A stretch of 29,439 nt of DNA, taken from AP-15 sp036008325 (GTDB lineage Bacteria; Pseudomonadota; Alphaproteobacteria; ATCC43930; CGMCC-115725). The position numbers and the translations under genes are program-made. Numbering within the stretch: position 1 is the first letter of the stretch; every line of letters begins with the position of its first letter. This document shows, piece by piece, positions 16,949 to 24,784 of the stretch. The stretch lies in the NCBI GenBank assembly GCA_036008325.1, contig DASYNW010000090.1, forward strand, positions 1-29,439, written 5' to 3'. The notes under the pieces were generated by a model, which was given only the letters and a program-made list of their open reading frames with translations, searched no databases and had not been told where the DNA came from.

Positions 16949-17844
16949 GCGCCGTGCTGCTGGAAAGCCGCCGTTCGGCGGCGGCTGCGGCGGTGCCGAA
17001 CTACCGGCGGCGGCGGATGCTGAACGAGGCGGCGGCGCTCGCGCTCGGCGCCGTGCTGATCGTGTGGACTCTGGTGCCGATCTACAGCATGGTGATGGTC
17101 TCGCTCGAATCTCACAACAACGTGTTCAGCAGCAATATCTGGCCGGCGCACCCCTCCGCCTACAGCTACTGGGTCGTCATCACCGAAGGCTATTGGTACC
17201 TCGAAAACTTTTGGCACCAATTCGGCAACAGCCTCTACATCGGCGCGATGACGGTATTCTTCACCTTGGCGATCGGGTCCCTGGCGAGCTTTTCGATCAG
17301 CCGGATGCGCATCCGCCATGGCTGGCTCTTAACCAATGCGGCGCTATTGACCTATGTGATCCCGGCCTCGTTCCTGGCGATCCCGTTCTACCGGATCATG
17401 CAGGCCTATGGTCTGTCGAACAATTTGTGGTCGGTCATCGCCGCCGAGGTGACCTTCGCCACCCCCTACGCGATCTTCATCTTCCAGCAATACGGCCGGA
17501 GCATCCCGATCGAGCTCGACGAGGCCGCCCGGATCGACGGCGCAACGCCGCTCCAGGTTTATTTCCGCATCTATCTGCCGATGATGGCGCCGGCGCTGGT
17601 CGCGGTCGGCACCTACGCACTGCTGCTCGCCTGGAACGAGTACCTTTATCAGTTCCTGCTGTTGTCCAACACCCGCAGCATGACCGTGCCGGTGGCGCTG
17701 GCGCAGTTCCTCAACAGCGACGAGTCGCCATGGAACTATATGATGGCGACGGCCGTCGTCTATGCGATACCGCCGGTCGTAATCTATTACATGGTTCGCG
17801 GGCGCATGACCGCCGGCCTGACCATGGGCGGCGTCAAGGGCTGA
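16945..17844 (+). CDS. ABC sugar-type transporter permease, MalG/UgpE-like
   Basis: 299 residues, starting inside the previous gene's end (ATGA overlap). Six spans, the first at about 33-55. The EAA loop is DEAARIDGATPLQVYFRIYL at about 192-211, followed by the usual P-M-M and the last two spans. It ends with the MalG-type tail RGRMTAGLTMGGVKG. It pairs with the MalF-like protein. The next gene is convergent, so the operon ends here without an msiK/ugpC/malK-type ATPase gene. Confidence 0.93.
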   Translation: MSAVLLESRRSAAAAAVPNYRRRRMLNEAAALALGAVLIVWTLVPIYSMVMVSLESHNNVFSSNIWPAHPSAYSYWVVITEGYWYLENFWHQFGNSLYIGAMTVFFTLAIGSLASFSISRMRIRHGWLLTNAALLTYVIPASFLAIPFYRIMQAYGLSNNLWSVIAAEVTFATPYAIFIFQQYGRSIPIELDEAARIDGATPLQVYFRIYLPMMAPALVAVGTYALLLAWNEYLYQFLLLSNTRSMTVPVALAQFLNSDESPWNYMMATAVVYAIPPVVIYYMVRGRMTAGLTMGGVKG

Positions 17845-17900
17845 GCTGACGGCTTGCGATACGCGCAACCCCATGCTGCCGGATCGGTTCCGTTCCGTAG

Positions 17901-17929
17901 GGTAGGTTGCGCGCGCGGCACAACCCGCC
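17901..17929. repeat. Intergenic hairpin, possible repeat element or bidirectional terminator
   Basis: Arms at 17901-17912 and 17918-17929 pair at about 9 of 12 positions around a 5-base loop, between the convergent stops at 17844 and 17943. The preceding GTAGGGTAGGTTGCG resembles the GTAGGGTGGGTT start of a palindromic repeat common in bacterial intergenic DNA. No T-run follows, so terminator function is uncertain. Confidence 0.35.
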
Positions 17930-17942
17930 GCGGCGCTACCGG

Positions 17943-18464
17943 CTACTCCTGCGGATATCGCCAGGGCTTTTCTGGCTGAGGCGCCGCTTCGTCGATCGTC
18001 CATTGCGGCAGAGCAAGGCCGGGGCCGACATCGCTGAACACCATGCGCACGCGGGCGCCGATGCCGACGCGCCGGACCATCTCGGGCGGCGCCAATTGGC
18101 CATCTTGTGTCGCGAGGTTGCCGGCGACGCGAAGCGCCTCCTCGGGGGTCGGCTCGCCCTTTTGCGTGTCGAGATCGACCAGCAGGATCAGGTAGGGGGT
18201 GTGGCCGCGAAAGGCCGGCTGGATCGCGTGGTGCACCTCGCTGTAGGAATGCACCGCTCCCTTGCCCTCGACCTTGCGCCAATTTGATTCGAGGCTCATG
18301 CACCACGGGCAGGCGGTGGTCGGCGGGTAGCGCAGCCTGCCGCACTGGGCGCAGGCCTGCAGGTGAAACTCGTGCTCGGCGCAGTGGCGGAAATATTCGA
18401 GGTTCTCGTGATCGAGATCGTCGATCGTCAGCGCCATGCCCAGATATTCGCCGCGGATTGGCAT
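17943..18464 (-). CDS. DUF35 protein: zinc ribbon plus OB-fold, acyl-CoA-associated
   Basis: 173 residues from ATG 18462-18464, with an AAGGAG site seven bases upstream that sits on the end of the thiolase-like gene. Four cysteines, C38, C41, C52 and C55 (CAQCGRLRYPPTTACPWC), form the rubredoxin-like zinc ribbon, followed by an OB-fold (GKGAVHSYSEVHHAIQPAF, PYLILLVDL, GARVRMVF). DUF35 proteins commonly bind a thiolase-like subunit. In steroid side-chain degradation a DUF35 domain (ChsH2) works with the Ltp2 thiolase-like aldolase (known for that family). The thiolase-like gene lies 14 bases upstream on the same strand, so a two-subunit enzyme is likely. It acts in the cytoplasm. Confidence 0.92.
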   Translation of the reverse strand: MPIRGEYLGMALTIDDLDHENLEYFRHCAEHEFHLQACAQCGRLRYPPTTACPWCMSLESNWRKVEGKGAVHSYSEVHHAIQPAFRGHTPYLILLVDLDTQKGEPTPEEALRVAGNLATQDGQLAPPEMVRRVGIGARVRMVFSDVGPGLALPQWTIDEAAPQPEKPWRYPQE

Positions 18465-18478
18465 TTTCGTTCTCCTTC

Positions 18479-19738
18479 TCAGCCGCGCCGCATGACCATC
18501 GACGAGGCGGTCGCCGGGTTGGCCCAGCCGAGATTGGCGCTGACCTCGACATCCTTGACCTGGCGACAGCCGCCTTCGCGGTAGTCGTAGCTGTGCCGGC
18601 GCTTGCCGTCGGCCCCGATCGGGCAGGAATCATCGGCGTCGTGGCGCAACTGGCGGGTGTTTTCGATGACCATGTTCATGCCGTGGGTGTAGCCCTCGCA
18701 CAGATGGCCGCCGCTGGTGTTATTGGGCCGCCTGCCGCCGAGCTGGATCGCACCACTCGATACATACTCGCCGCCTTCGCCCTTTTTACAAAAGCCGTAA
18801 TCCTCGAGCTGCAGCATCGTCGTAAAGGTGAAGGCGTCGTAGGAGCCGGTGATGTCGACATCCTCGGGGCCGACCCCGGCATTGGGCCACAGGATCTTTG
18901 CCGCGTAATGCCCGGCGACGGTCGAGATCGGCCCGTGCTGGTAGTGCATGTCGAGCCGCGGCTTGCTGCACCGGCCGACGACGCCGCGGATCAGCACCAA
19001 GGGCTGCTTCATGTCGCGGGCGCGCTCGGCCGCGGTGACGATGACGCAAGTCGCATTGTCGGTCTCGACGCAGCAATCCAAGAGGTGCAATGGCTTGCAG
19101 ATGAACCGGCTCGACAGCACGTCCTCGATCGTAAAACGCTTTTTGTAATAGGCCTTGGGGTTGTTCGAGGCGTGGTGGCTGTGCGCGACCTTGACCGCGG
19201 CGACCTGCTCCGGCCTGGTGCCGTAATCGTACATGTGGCGCATAAAGGTCGGGGCAAAGCTCTGCCCGGCGCTCTGCCAGCCATAGGCGCGGTTGTGCAG
19301 CATGTCGCCGCCGACGGGTGCGGCCGAGCGCGCGCCTGTGCCGCCGATGCGCACCTGTGAGTATCCGTTCATCGAGCGGAAGATCGCTACCGTTTTGCAG
19401 CACCCGGCCTCGATCAGGCCGATGGCGATGCCGACCAATGCCTCGGTCGAAGAGCCGCCGCCGACCACGTCCATGTAGAAATTGAGCCGGATGCCGAGAT
19501 CGCCGGCGATAAAGGTGGCCGAGGTCGAGTCGCCGCCGGAATAGGACAGCATGCCGTCGATGTCGGCGGCGGTGAGCCCGGCGTCGAGGATCGCGTTGCG
19601 GACCGCCCAGGTGCCGAGCGCGCGCGTCGTCTTGCCCGAGCCGCGGGTATAGGTGGTCTCGCCGACACCAGCGACCGCATATTTGTCGCGCAGGTATTTT
19701 GGCGTGGTCGCGTCCACCTCTGTCGTCGGCAATGGCAT
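18479..19738 (-). CDS. Thiolase-like protein (SCP2-thiolase/Ltp2-type), probable lyase partner of the DUF35 protein
   Basis: 419 residues from ATG 19736-19738 with a GGAAGGA site; the frame to 19792 runs into a palindromic repeat. The thiolase fold shows in YAVAGVGETTYTRGSGKTTRAL, the helix AVRNAILDAGLTAADIDGML, and the C-terminal NTSGGHLCEGYTHG. At the position of the nucleophilic Cys of true thiolases the sequence reads GGGSSTEALVGIA, without Cys, so classic acyl transfer is unlikely. Similar thiolase-like proteins include Ltp2 (retro-aldol cleavage of steroid side chains); whether this protein does such a reaction is inference. Tyrosines near SYDAFTF and LEDYGF are candidate active-site residues. 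Coupled to the DUF35 gene. Confidence 0.88.
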   Translation of the reverse strand: MPLPTTEVDATTPKYLRDKYAVAGVGETTYTRGSGKTTRALGTWAVRNAILDAGLTAADIDGMLSYSGGDSTSATFIAGDLGIRLNFYMDVVGGGSSTEALVGIAIGLIEAGCCKTVAIFRSMNGYSQVRIGGTGARSAAPVGGDMLHNRAYGWQSAGQSFAPTFMRHMYDYGTRPEQVAAVKVAHSHHASNNPKAYYKKRFTIEDVLSSRFICKPLHLLDCCVETDNATCVIVTAAERARDMKQPLVLIRGVVGRCSKPRLDMHYQHGPISTVAGHYAAKILWPNAGVGPEDVDITGSYDAFTFTTMLQLEDYGFCKKGEGGEYVSSGAIQLGGRRPNNTSGGHLCEGYTHGMNMVIENTRQLRHDADDSCPIGADGKRRHSYDYREGGCRQVKDVEVSANLGWANPATASSMVMRRG

Positions 19739-19762
19739 CGTCCTTCCCCTTTCTCGAAAATT

Positions 19763-19842
19763 GTCATGGCCGGACTTGTTCCGCCCATCCACGTGTTGGT
19801 TGCGCCGGGCATTCGTGGATGACCCGGGACGAGCGCCGTCAC
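19763..19842. repeat. Alphaproteobacterial intergenic palindromic repeat
   Basis: An imperfect inverted repeat: left arm 19763-19793 (starts GTCATGGCCGG, ends CCATCCACG) and right arm about 19814-19842 (starts CGTGGATGAC, ends GCCGTCAC), with a 20-base loop. The sequence type (GTCATGGCCGGxCTTGTxCCG) is known from many copies in Bradyrhizobium-like genomes; read through, it gives the spurious peptide MDGRNKSGHDN. It lies in the gap upstream of the thiolase-like gene. Confidence 0.75.
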
Positions 19843-19886
19843 GAGGGTGCTTTGGTCACGAGAAGGTGTTTACCCGCAGGCACGCG

Positions 19887-20930
19887 TTAAGCCGCAAGCC
19901 GGTAGGCCTTGGCTGCCGCGCCGCTGAAGAGAGCGGTTTTTTCGGCGGCGGAGCAGCCCGCGGCGATCCGCTTGAAGGCGTTCCACATGACCGGGTAGCT
20001 GCACATGCCCTTGTCGACCGGGAAATTGCTCTCGAACATCGAGCGCTCGGGGCCGAACGCCGCGATGCAGGTCTCGATATAAGGCCGCCACGCCTTCTCC
20101 AGATCCTGCGAGGAGGGCGGCATGTCGTTCTCGAAAAAGGTGAAGCCCGAGAGCTTCATGCCGAGCCCGCCCAGTTTGACATAGGTGTTGGGCGATGCCG
20201 CGGCGACCTCGGCGACCCCCTTCTTCCACGCGGCAAAGGCTTCTTCGCGCTTGCCGGCATAGGGGCCGATCGCCAATGGCCCGCCAACATGGTTCAAGAC
20301 GATCACCGCCTGCGGGAAAGCGCGCGCCAGGTCGGTCACGTCGTCAAGCTGGGTCTGGAACAGCCAGGCGTCGAAGCTCAAGCCGAGCGAGGCCAGCCCG
20401 GCAAACCCTTCGCGGAAAGTCTTGTCGCGATAGAGCCCCTGCGGCGCCCCCGAGCAGTAGATCTCGAGGCTCGGGTCGGCATGCCAGGTGGCGCCGTTGC
20501 GGATCCCCTTGAACCGCCCGCCGGAGCGCGTCACGTGCTGTTCGAGGATGCCCTTGGCGCGGCCGCCGATCCTGAGGTCGACATTGCCGATGATGCCGGC
20601 GATGCAGCGCGTCTTGCCGTATTTGCCGCTGGCGCTCATCGCCGCGACGCCGTTGACGAATTCGGTCTCGCCGAGCGATTTCAACTCCTGCGGGCCGTCG
20701 GCGCGATACATCTCGCGACATTCCTCAAAGCACGTTGCGGCGATGTTGTGGCCGCTGCCGGTGTCGGCCAACAGGTCCTGAAACAGATAGCGGTTGCCGG
20801 GCCGGTCCCACATGTGATGGTGCGGGTCGACGATCGGCAAAGCGGGCTCGATGATCTCCTCGCGCCGGCTGTCGAGCCAATCCTGGCGGATCGGCGCATG
20901 ACGAGCGGGCGGGATCGCGGATTGGGGCAT
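19887..20930 (-). CDS. Amidohydrolase family protein (Amidohydro_2, PF04909 type)
   Basis: 347 residues from ATG 20928-20930, with GGGAGGA just upstream; the frame continues to 21074 without support. A TIM-barrel metal hydrolase: the first-strand motif IVDPHHHMWD (about residues 33-42) supplies metal ligands, HVGGP in the middle gives another His, and FESNFPVDK near the end gives the conserved Asp. Relatives hydrolyse lactones or decarboxylate aromatic acids (for example 2-pyrone-4,6-dicarboxylate hydrolase and gamma-resorcylate decarboxylase types); the substrate here is unknown. Same strand as the thiolase-like/DUF35 pair, with a 148-base gap holding a palindromic repeat, so it is probably functionally linked but not certainly co-transcribed. 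Confidence 0.88.
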   Translation of the reverse strand: MPQSAIPPARHAPIRQDWLDSRREEIIEPALPIVDPHHHMWDRPGNRYLFQDLLADTGSGHNIAATCFEECREMYRADGPQELKSLGETEFVNGVAAMSASGKYGKTRCIAGIIGNVDLRIGGRAKGILEQHVTRSGGRFKGIRNGATWHADPSLEIYCSGAPQGLYRDKTFREGFAGLASLGLSFDAWLFQTQLDDVTDLARAFPQAVIVLNHVGGPLAIGPYAGKREEAFAAWKKGVAEVAAASPNTYVKLGGLGMKLSGFTFFENDMPPSSQDLEKAWRPYIETCIAAFGPERSMFESNFPVDKGMCSYPVMWNAFKRIAAGCSAAEKTALFSGAAAKAYRLAA

Positions 20931-21032
20931 GGGGCAGTCCTCCCGAGTTTGCTCTAACGCTCCGCCAACTCTGCCCCGCCGCGCCGCCGAACGCCACGGG
21001 TTTGTCCGGCGCCATCTCGATTTGGCTTGATG

Positions 21033-21052
21033 GTAAGGCGATGAAGCCTTAC
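21033..21052. promoter_or_regulatory. Inverted repeat upstream of vapBC, likely operator
   Basis: GTAAGGC (21033-21039) and GCCTTAC (21046-21052) are perfect inverted arms with a 6-base loop, 33 bases before the antitoxin start. TTGATG at 21027-21032 is a possible -35, but the -10 is poor. Type II antitoxins usually bind such palindromes for autoregulation. Confidence 0.5.
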
Positions 21053-21085
21053 TTCTAGCGGGCACAAAGTGCAAAGAGACAGGAA

Positions 21086-21337
21086 ATGACGACGACCCTC
21101 ACCGTAACCGCGAAAGGGCAGGTGACCCTCCGCAAGGAAGTGCTGCGGCATTTGGGCGTCGCTCCCGGCCAGAAGGTCGAGGTCGATCTGCTGCCGAACG
21201 GGCGCATCGAAGTGCGGGCGAAACCGAGCGGCTCGGTCGAGGACTTCATCGGCTCTCTGTATAGGCCAGGAACGAAGCCGTTGACGATCGAGGAGATCAA
21301 CGAAATCATCGCCAAAGGCTGGGCTGGCGAGCTTTGA
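21086..21337 (+). CDS. vapB: AbrB/MazE-type antitoxin (VapB)
   Basis: 83 residues. The N-terminal half is a SpoVT-AbrB swapped-hairpin DNA-binding domain (TLTVTAKGQVTLRKEVLRHL, then GQKVEVDLLPNGRIEVRAK). The C-terminal acidic tail (EDFIGSLYRPGTKPLTIEEI) should wrap around the toxin. It neutralises the PIN toxin and, with it, represses the operon. An AGGAA lies directly before the ATG. The stop TGA overlaps the TTG start of the toxin. Divergent from the amidohydrolase (155 bases between starts). Confidence 0.92.
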   Translation: MTTTLTVTAKGQVTLRKEVLRHLGVAPGQKVEVDLLPNGRIEVRAKPSGSVEDFIGSLYRPGTKPLTIEEINEIIAKGWAGEL

Positions 21338-21744
21338 GAATCACGGTCGATACAAATATTCTCGTGCGGGTTACGGTCCTCGACGATCGCGAGCAAGCGA
21401 GCCTCGCCGCGGAATTGCTGCGCACGGCGGAATGCACCGCAATCCCGCTATCATCCCTGTGCGAATTTGTCTGGGTGACGATGCGCGCATATCACCGGGC
21501 CGCCGGCGAGGTGATCGAAGCGATCATGGCCCTTATAAACAGCCCTGGCGTAGCGACAGACCGGCCAGCTGTCGAGGCTGGATTGGCGATGCTCGCAGCG
21601 GGCGGTGATTTTGCCGACGGGGTCATCGCTTTCGACGGCCGCCGGCTCGGAGGCTGGACTTTCGCCAGCTTCGATCGCAAGGCGGTCGAACTGGTCGCCG
21701 CTCAGGGCGGCGACACACACGTTCCGGGATCGGGCGCAGCATAA
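21334..21744 (+). CDS. vapC: PIN-domain ribonuclease toxin (VapC)
   Basis: 136 residues beginning at TTG 21334, inside the antitoxin stop (TTGA). The PIN acidic residues are present: D6 (TVDTNIL), E44 (SLCEFVW), D95 (DFADGVIA) and D114 (ASFDRKAV). VapC toxins are Mg2+-dependent endoribonucleases that usually cut initiator tRNA or rRNA; the target here is unknown. The pair looks intact. The TTG start and one-frame overlap probably keep toxin synthesis below that of the antitoxin. It interrupts the catabolic region between the amidohydrolase and the amidases, which suggests insertion as a module. Confidence 0.92.
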   Translation: MRITVDTNILVRVTVLDDREQASLAAELLRTAECTAIPLSSLCEFVWVTMRAYHRAAGEVIEAIMALINSPGVATDRPAVEAGLAMLAAGGDFADGVIAFDGRRLGGWTFASFDRKAVELVAAQGGDTHVPGSGAA

Positions 21745-21809
21745 TTTCTCCGATGCGTGCATGAGACGGATATGCGTAGATTGGGCGGGCCGGCCCTGGA
21801 GACCACATC

Positions 21810-23105
21810 ATGCCGAATGTCGAACCGCATCGTCTTTTCGCGACCGAGATCGTCCGCGAGATCGAGGATGGCGCGCTGACCGCCGAGGCGGTGGTGACGA
21901 GTTGCCTCGAACGGATCGCGGTGCGCGAGCCGGTGGTGCGGGCGTGGGCGTATCTGGCCGGCGCGGCGGCGCTGGCCGAGGCCCGGGCATTCGACAAGAC
22001 CGGGAGAAAGATGCTGCTTGGCGGGGTGCCGTTCGGGCTCAAGGACATTTTCGACGCCGCCCAGATGCCGGCGACTTACGGCTCGCCGATCTATACCGGG
22101 TGGTGGCCGGCGAGCGATGCCAGTGCGGCGGCGCTGCCCAAGGCGGCGGGCGGCATCTTGCTCGGCAAAACCATCACCACCGAATTCGCCAACCGTCATC
22201 CGGGCCCGACTTCGAACCCGCACGACCCGGCGTTTACCCCCGGCGGCTCGTCGAGCGGGTCGGCGGCGGCGGTCGCCGATTTGATGGTGCCGCTGGCGAT
22301 CGGGACCCAGACCGGCGGCTCGGTGATCCGGCCTGCCGCCTATTGCGGAGTGGTCGGGTTCAAGCCGAGCTTTGGATTGTTCCCGCCGGCCGGCATGCGG
22401 ATCAACACCGAGACGCTCGACACGGTCGGCATCATGGCGCGCTCGGTCGCCGACATCGCCTTGTTCCGGGCGGCGATGATGGCGATCCCCTATGAGCCGC
22501 CGGCGATGCCCGAGACGACGCCCCGCCTCGGCCTCTGCCGCGGCCCGCATTGGGACGATGCCGAGCCGGAAGGGCGGGCGGTGCTCGAAGCCGCCGCCGC
22601 CCTCCTCTCCAAGGCCGGAGCCAAAGTGACGGATACCGCATTGCCGCCCGAATGCGCCACGGCCGACGAGATCCAAGAGACCCTCGGCGCCTTCGAGGGG
22701 CTGCGCAACCATATGCCCGAGCTCTACCGCCACGAAGCCCTGCTGAGCCCCCGGCTGCGCGAGGAAAAGTTGGCACTCGGCCGCAAATTGAGCCTTGGCC
22801 AGTTCCGCGAGGCTTGCCGCGCGGCGGAAAAGGCGCGGATTGCGGCGCGCGAATGGGCCGGCGGCTTCGACGCGATCCTGACCCTGCCGGCTCCCGGTCA
22901 GGCGCCGCGCGGGCTCGGCGATACCGGGTCGGCCGTGTTCAACGCTTTGTGGACGCAATTTGCCATGCCCTGCCTGACCCTGCCGGCAGGACATGGGCCG
23001 GATGGGCTGCCGGTTGGCGTCCAGCTGGCCGGCCGCCGCCATGAGGATGCGCGGCTGCTGGAGACGGGCCTTTGGGTCGAACGCCGGCTGGGAGACGCGA
23101 AATGA
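21810..23105 (+). CDS. Amidase signature family protein 1
   Basis: 431 residues from ATG 21810 with GGAG about 13 bases upstream. The Ser-cisSer-Lys triad of the amidase signature family is clear: K78 (PFGLKDIFDA), S147 in PGGSSSGSAAAVA and S171 in GTQTGGSVIRPA, with the usual 24-residue spacing. These cytoplasmic enzymes hydrolyse small amides to acid plus ammonia; a GatA role is unlikely because gatB/gatC are absent. The stop overlaps the next amidase start by 4 bases. Overall similarity to amidase 2 is high, so they arose by tandem duplication. Substrate unknown. Confidence 0.93.
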   Translation: MPNVEPHRLFATEIVREIEDGALTAEAVVTSCLERIAVREPVVRAWAYLAGAAALAEARAFDKTGRKMLLGGVPFGLKDIFDAAQMPATYGSPIYTGWWPASDASAAALPKAAGGILLGKTITTEFANRHPGPTSNPHDPAFTPGGSSSGSAAAVADLMVPLAIGTQTGGSVIRPAAYCGVVGFKPSFGLFPPAGMRINTETLDTVGIMARSVADIALFRAAMMAIPYEPPAMPETTPRLGLCRGPHWDDAEPEGRAVLEAAAALLSKAGAKVTDTALPPECATADEIQETLGAFEGLRNHMPELYRHEALLSPRLREEKLALGRKLSLGQFREACRAAEKARIAAREWAGGFDAILTLPAPGQAPRGLGDTGSAVFNALWTQFAMPCLTLPAGHGPDGLPVGVQLAGRRHEDARLLETGLWVERRLGDAK

Positions 23106-24373
23106 GCGGCGCCGAACATCTGACCGCGAGCGAAGCGGCTGCCCGCCTCGAAGCCGGCACCCTTACCGCCGAGGCGCTGGTGCGCGACTGCCTCGACCGC
23201 GCCGCGGCGCGCCGCGCGGTCCAGGCCTGGGTGTGGCTCGACCCCGAGCACGCCCTGGCCCAGGCGCGCGCCGTCGACCATGCCGGCCGGCCGGGCGTGC
23301 TGAAGGGCGTGCCCGTAGGGGTCAAGGACGTCATTGACACCTATGACATGCCGACCCAGCACGGCTCGCCGATCTACCGCGGCAACCGGCCCTTTGCCGA
23401 TGCCGCCTGCGTCGCGCTGACCCGGGCCGCGGGCGGTGTCATCCTCGGCAAGACGGTGACGACCGAATTCGCCAACCGCCACCCGCGCGAGACCGTGCAC
23501 CCGCTGAACCCGGCGCACACCCCCGGCGGCTCGTCGAGCGGCTCGGCCGCCGCGGTCGCCGATTTCCAGGCTCCGGTCGGGTTCGGGACGCAAACCGGCG
23601 GCTCGACGATCCGCCCGGCCGCGTTCTGCGGCGTCATCGGCTACAAACCCAGCTTCGGCGAGTTCAGCCGGGTCGGCATCAAGATGCAGTGCCACAACCT
23701 CGATACCTTGGGCATCATCTGCCGCAGCCTCGATGATGTCTCGCTGATGCGCGCGGCCCTGCAGGTGCAGCCCCGCCGCAAGGTCGACCGCGCGCCGGGC
23801 GCACCCCGCATCGGCTTCTGCCGTACCCCCTCCTGGGGAGAGGCCAGCCCCGACACCCAGGCATTGCTCGAGCGCACCGCCTCGCGGCTCGCCGCCGCCG
23901 GTGCGGCCGTCACCGACGCGGCGCCGGTTCCGGCCGACTTTCTCGAACACCAGCACCGGGTCTTCGCCTTCGAGGCCGCGCGCAACTACGCTTACGAATA
24001 CGAGGTGCATGGCGACCAATTGAGCCCGGCCCTTCGCGACGGCCTTTTAACAGAGGGAAGGGCGTTGCCGCTCGCTGCCTACATCGAAGCGATCGAAGCC
24101 GCGGAAGCGTTCCGCGCCCGTCTCGACGATGTGTTCGCCGAATTCGACGTGCTGCTGGCGCCAAGTGCTGTCGGCGAGGCGCCCGAGGGTCTCGACTCGA
24201 CCGGCGACGCGCGCTTCAACGCGATCTGGACCTTGGCCTGGACGCCGTGCCTGACCCTGCCGGCCGGGACCGGCGGCAACGGCCTGCCGCTCGGCATCCA
24301 GCTCGTGGGCCCGCGCTTTGGCGACGAAAAGCTGCTCGACCTCGCCGCCTGGGTCGAGGCCCGGCTCGGCTGA
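23102..24373 (+). CDS. Amidase signature family protein 2
   Basis: 423 residues from ATG 23102, inside the stop of amidase 1 (ATGA). Triad K75 (PVGVKDVIDT), S144 in PGGSSSGSAAAVA and S168 in GTQTGGSTIRPA. Around the triad the two amidases are almost identical (TTEFANRHP, TPGGSSSGSAAAVAD). They differ in the C-terminal part that shapes the substrate pocket (EHQHRVFAFEAARNYAYEYE versus EIQETLGAFEGLRNHMPELY). Functional divergence after duplication or a two-subunit enzyme are both possible. NIPSNAP genes follow after 70 bases on the same strand. Confidence 0.93.
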   Translation: MSGAEHLTASEAAARLEAGTLTAEALVRDCLDRAAARRAVQAWVWLDPEHALAQARAVDHAGRPGVLKGVPVGVKDVIDTYDMPTQHGSPIYRGNRPFADAACVALTRAAGGVILGKTVTTEFANRHPRETVHPLNPAHTPGGSSSGSAAAVADFQAPVGFGTQTGGSTIRPAAFCGVIGYKPSFGEFSRVGIKMQCHNLDTLGIICRSLDDVSLMRAALQVQPRRKVDRAPGAPRIGFCRTPSWGEASPDTQALLERTASRLAAAGAAVTDAAPVPADFLEHQHRVFAFEAARNYAYEYEVHGDQLSPALRDGLLTEGRALPLAAYIEAIEAAEAFRARLDDVFAEFDVLLAPSAVGEAPEGLDSTGDARFNAIWTLAWTPCLTLPAGTGGNGLPLGIQLVGPRFGDEKLLDLAAWVEARLG

Positions 24374-24443
24374 GCACCGGCCGCCGCTTGCCGGCCGGCC
24401 CGCGCCGTCGCATTCTCAGGGCTTACGACAAGGAGAAGACCAG

Positions 24444-24770
24444 ATGATCTATGAATTGCGCGTCTATCACTGCGTTCCGGGCCGCCTGCCCGACCTGATC
24501 AAGCGGTTCGACACCTTGACCCTGCCGTTGTGGGAAAAGCACGGCATCCAGCAGGCCGGCTTCTGGACCGTGGCGATCGGGCCGTCGAACCAGGATCTCT
24601 ATTACATGCTCAAATGGGAATCGCTCGACGACCGGGCCAAGCGGTTCGCCGGCTTCCAGGCCGATCCGGCCTGGGTATCGGGACGCGCCGAGACCGAGAA
24701 GAACGGCCAGATCGTCGCCTCGATCACCAACACGATCCTGCAGCCGACGAGCTTCTCGTCGGTAAAGTAA
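24444..24770 (+). CDS. NIPSNAP family protein 1
   Basis: 108 residues from ATG 24444 with AAGGAG 8-13 bases upstream. A single ferredoxin-like (dimeric alpha-beta barrel) domain starting MIYELRVYHCVPGRLPDLI, with the typical GFWTVAIGPSNQDLYYMLKW centre and a Trp/Phe-rich FQADPAW segment. NIPSNAP proteins are small dimers often found in catabolic clusters; no reaction is proven for most. A tandem second copy follows 14 bases downstream. Confidence 0.9.
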   Translation: MIYELRVYHCVPGRLPDLIKRFDTLTLPLWEKHGIQQAGFWTVAIGPSNQDLYYMLKWESLDDRAKRFAGFQADPAWVSGRAETEKNGQIVASITNTILQPTSFSSVK

Positions 24771-24784
24771 CGCGAGGAAACGAC

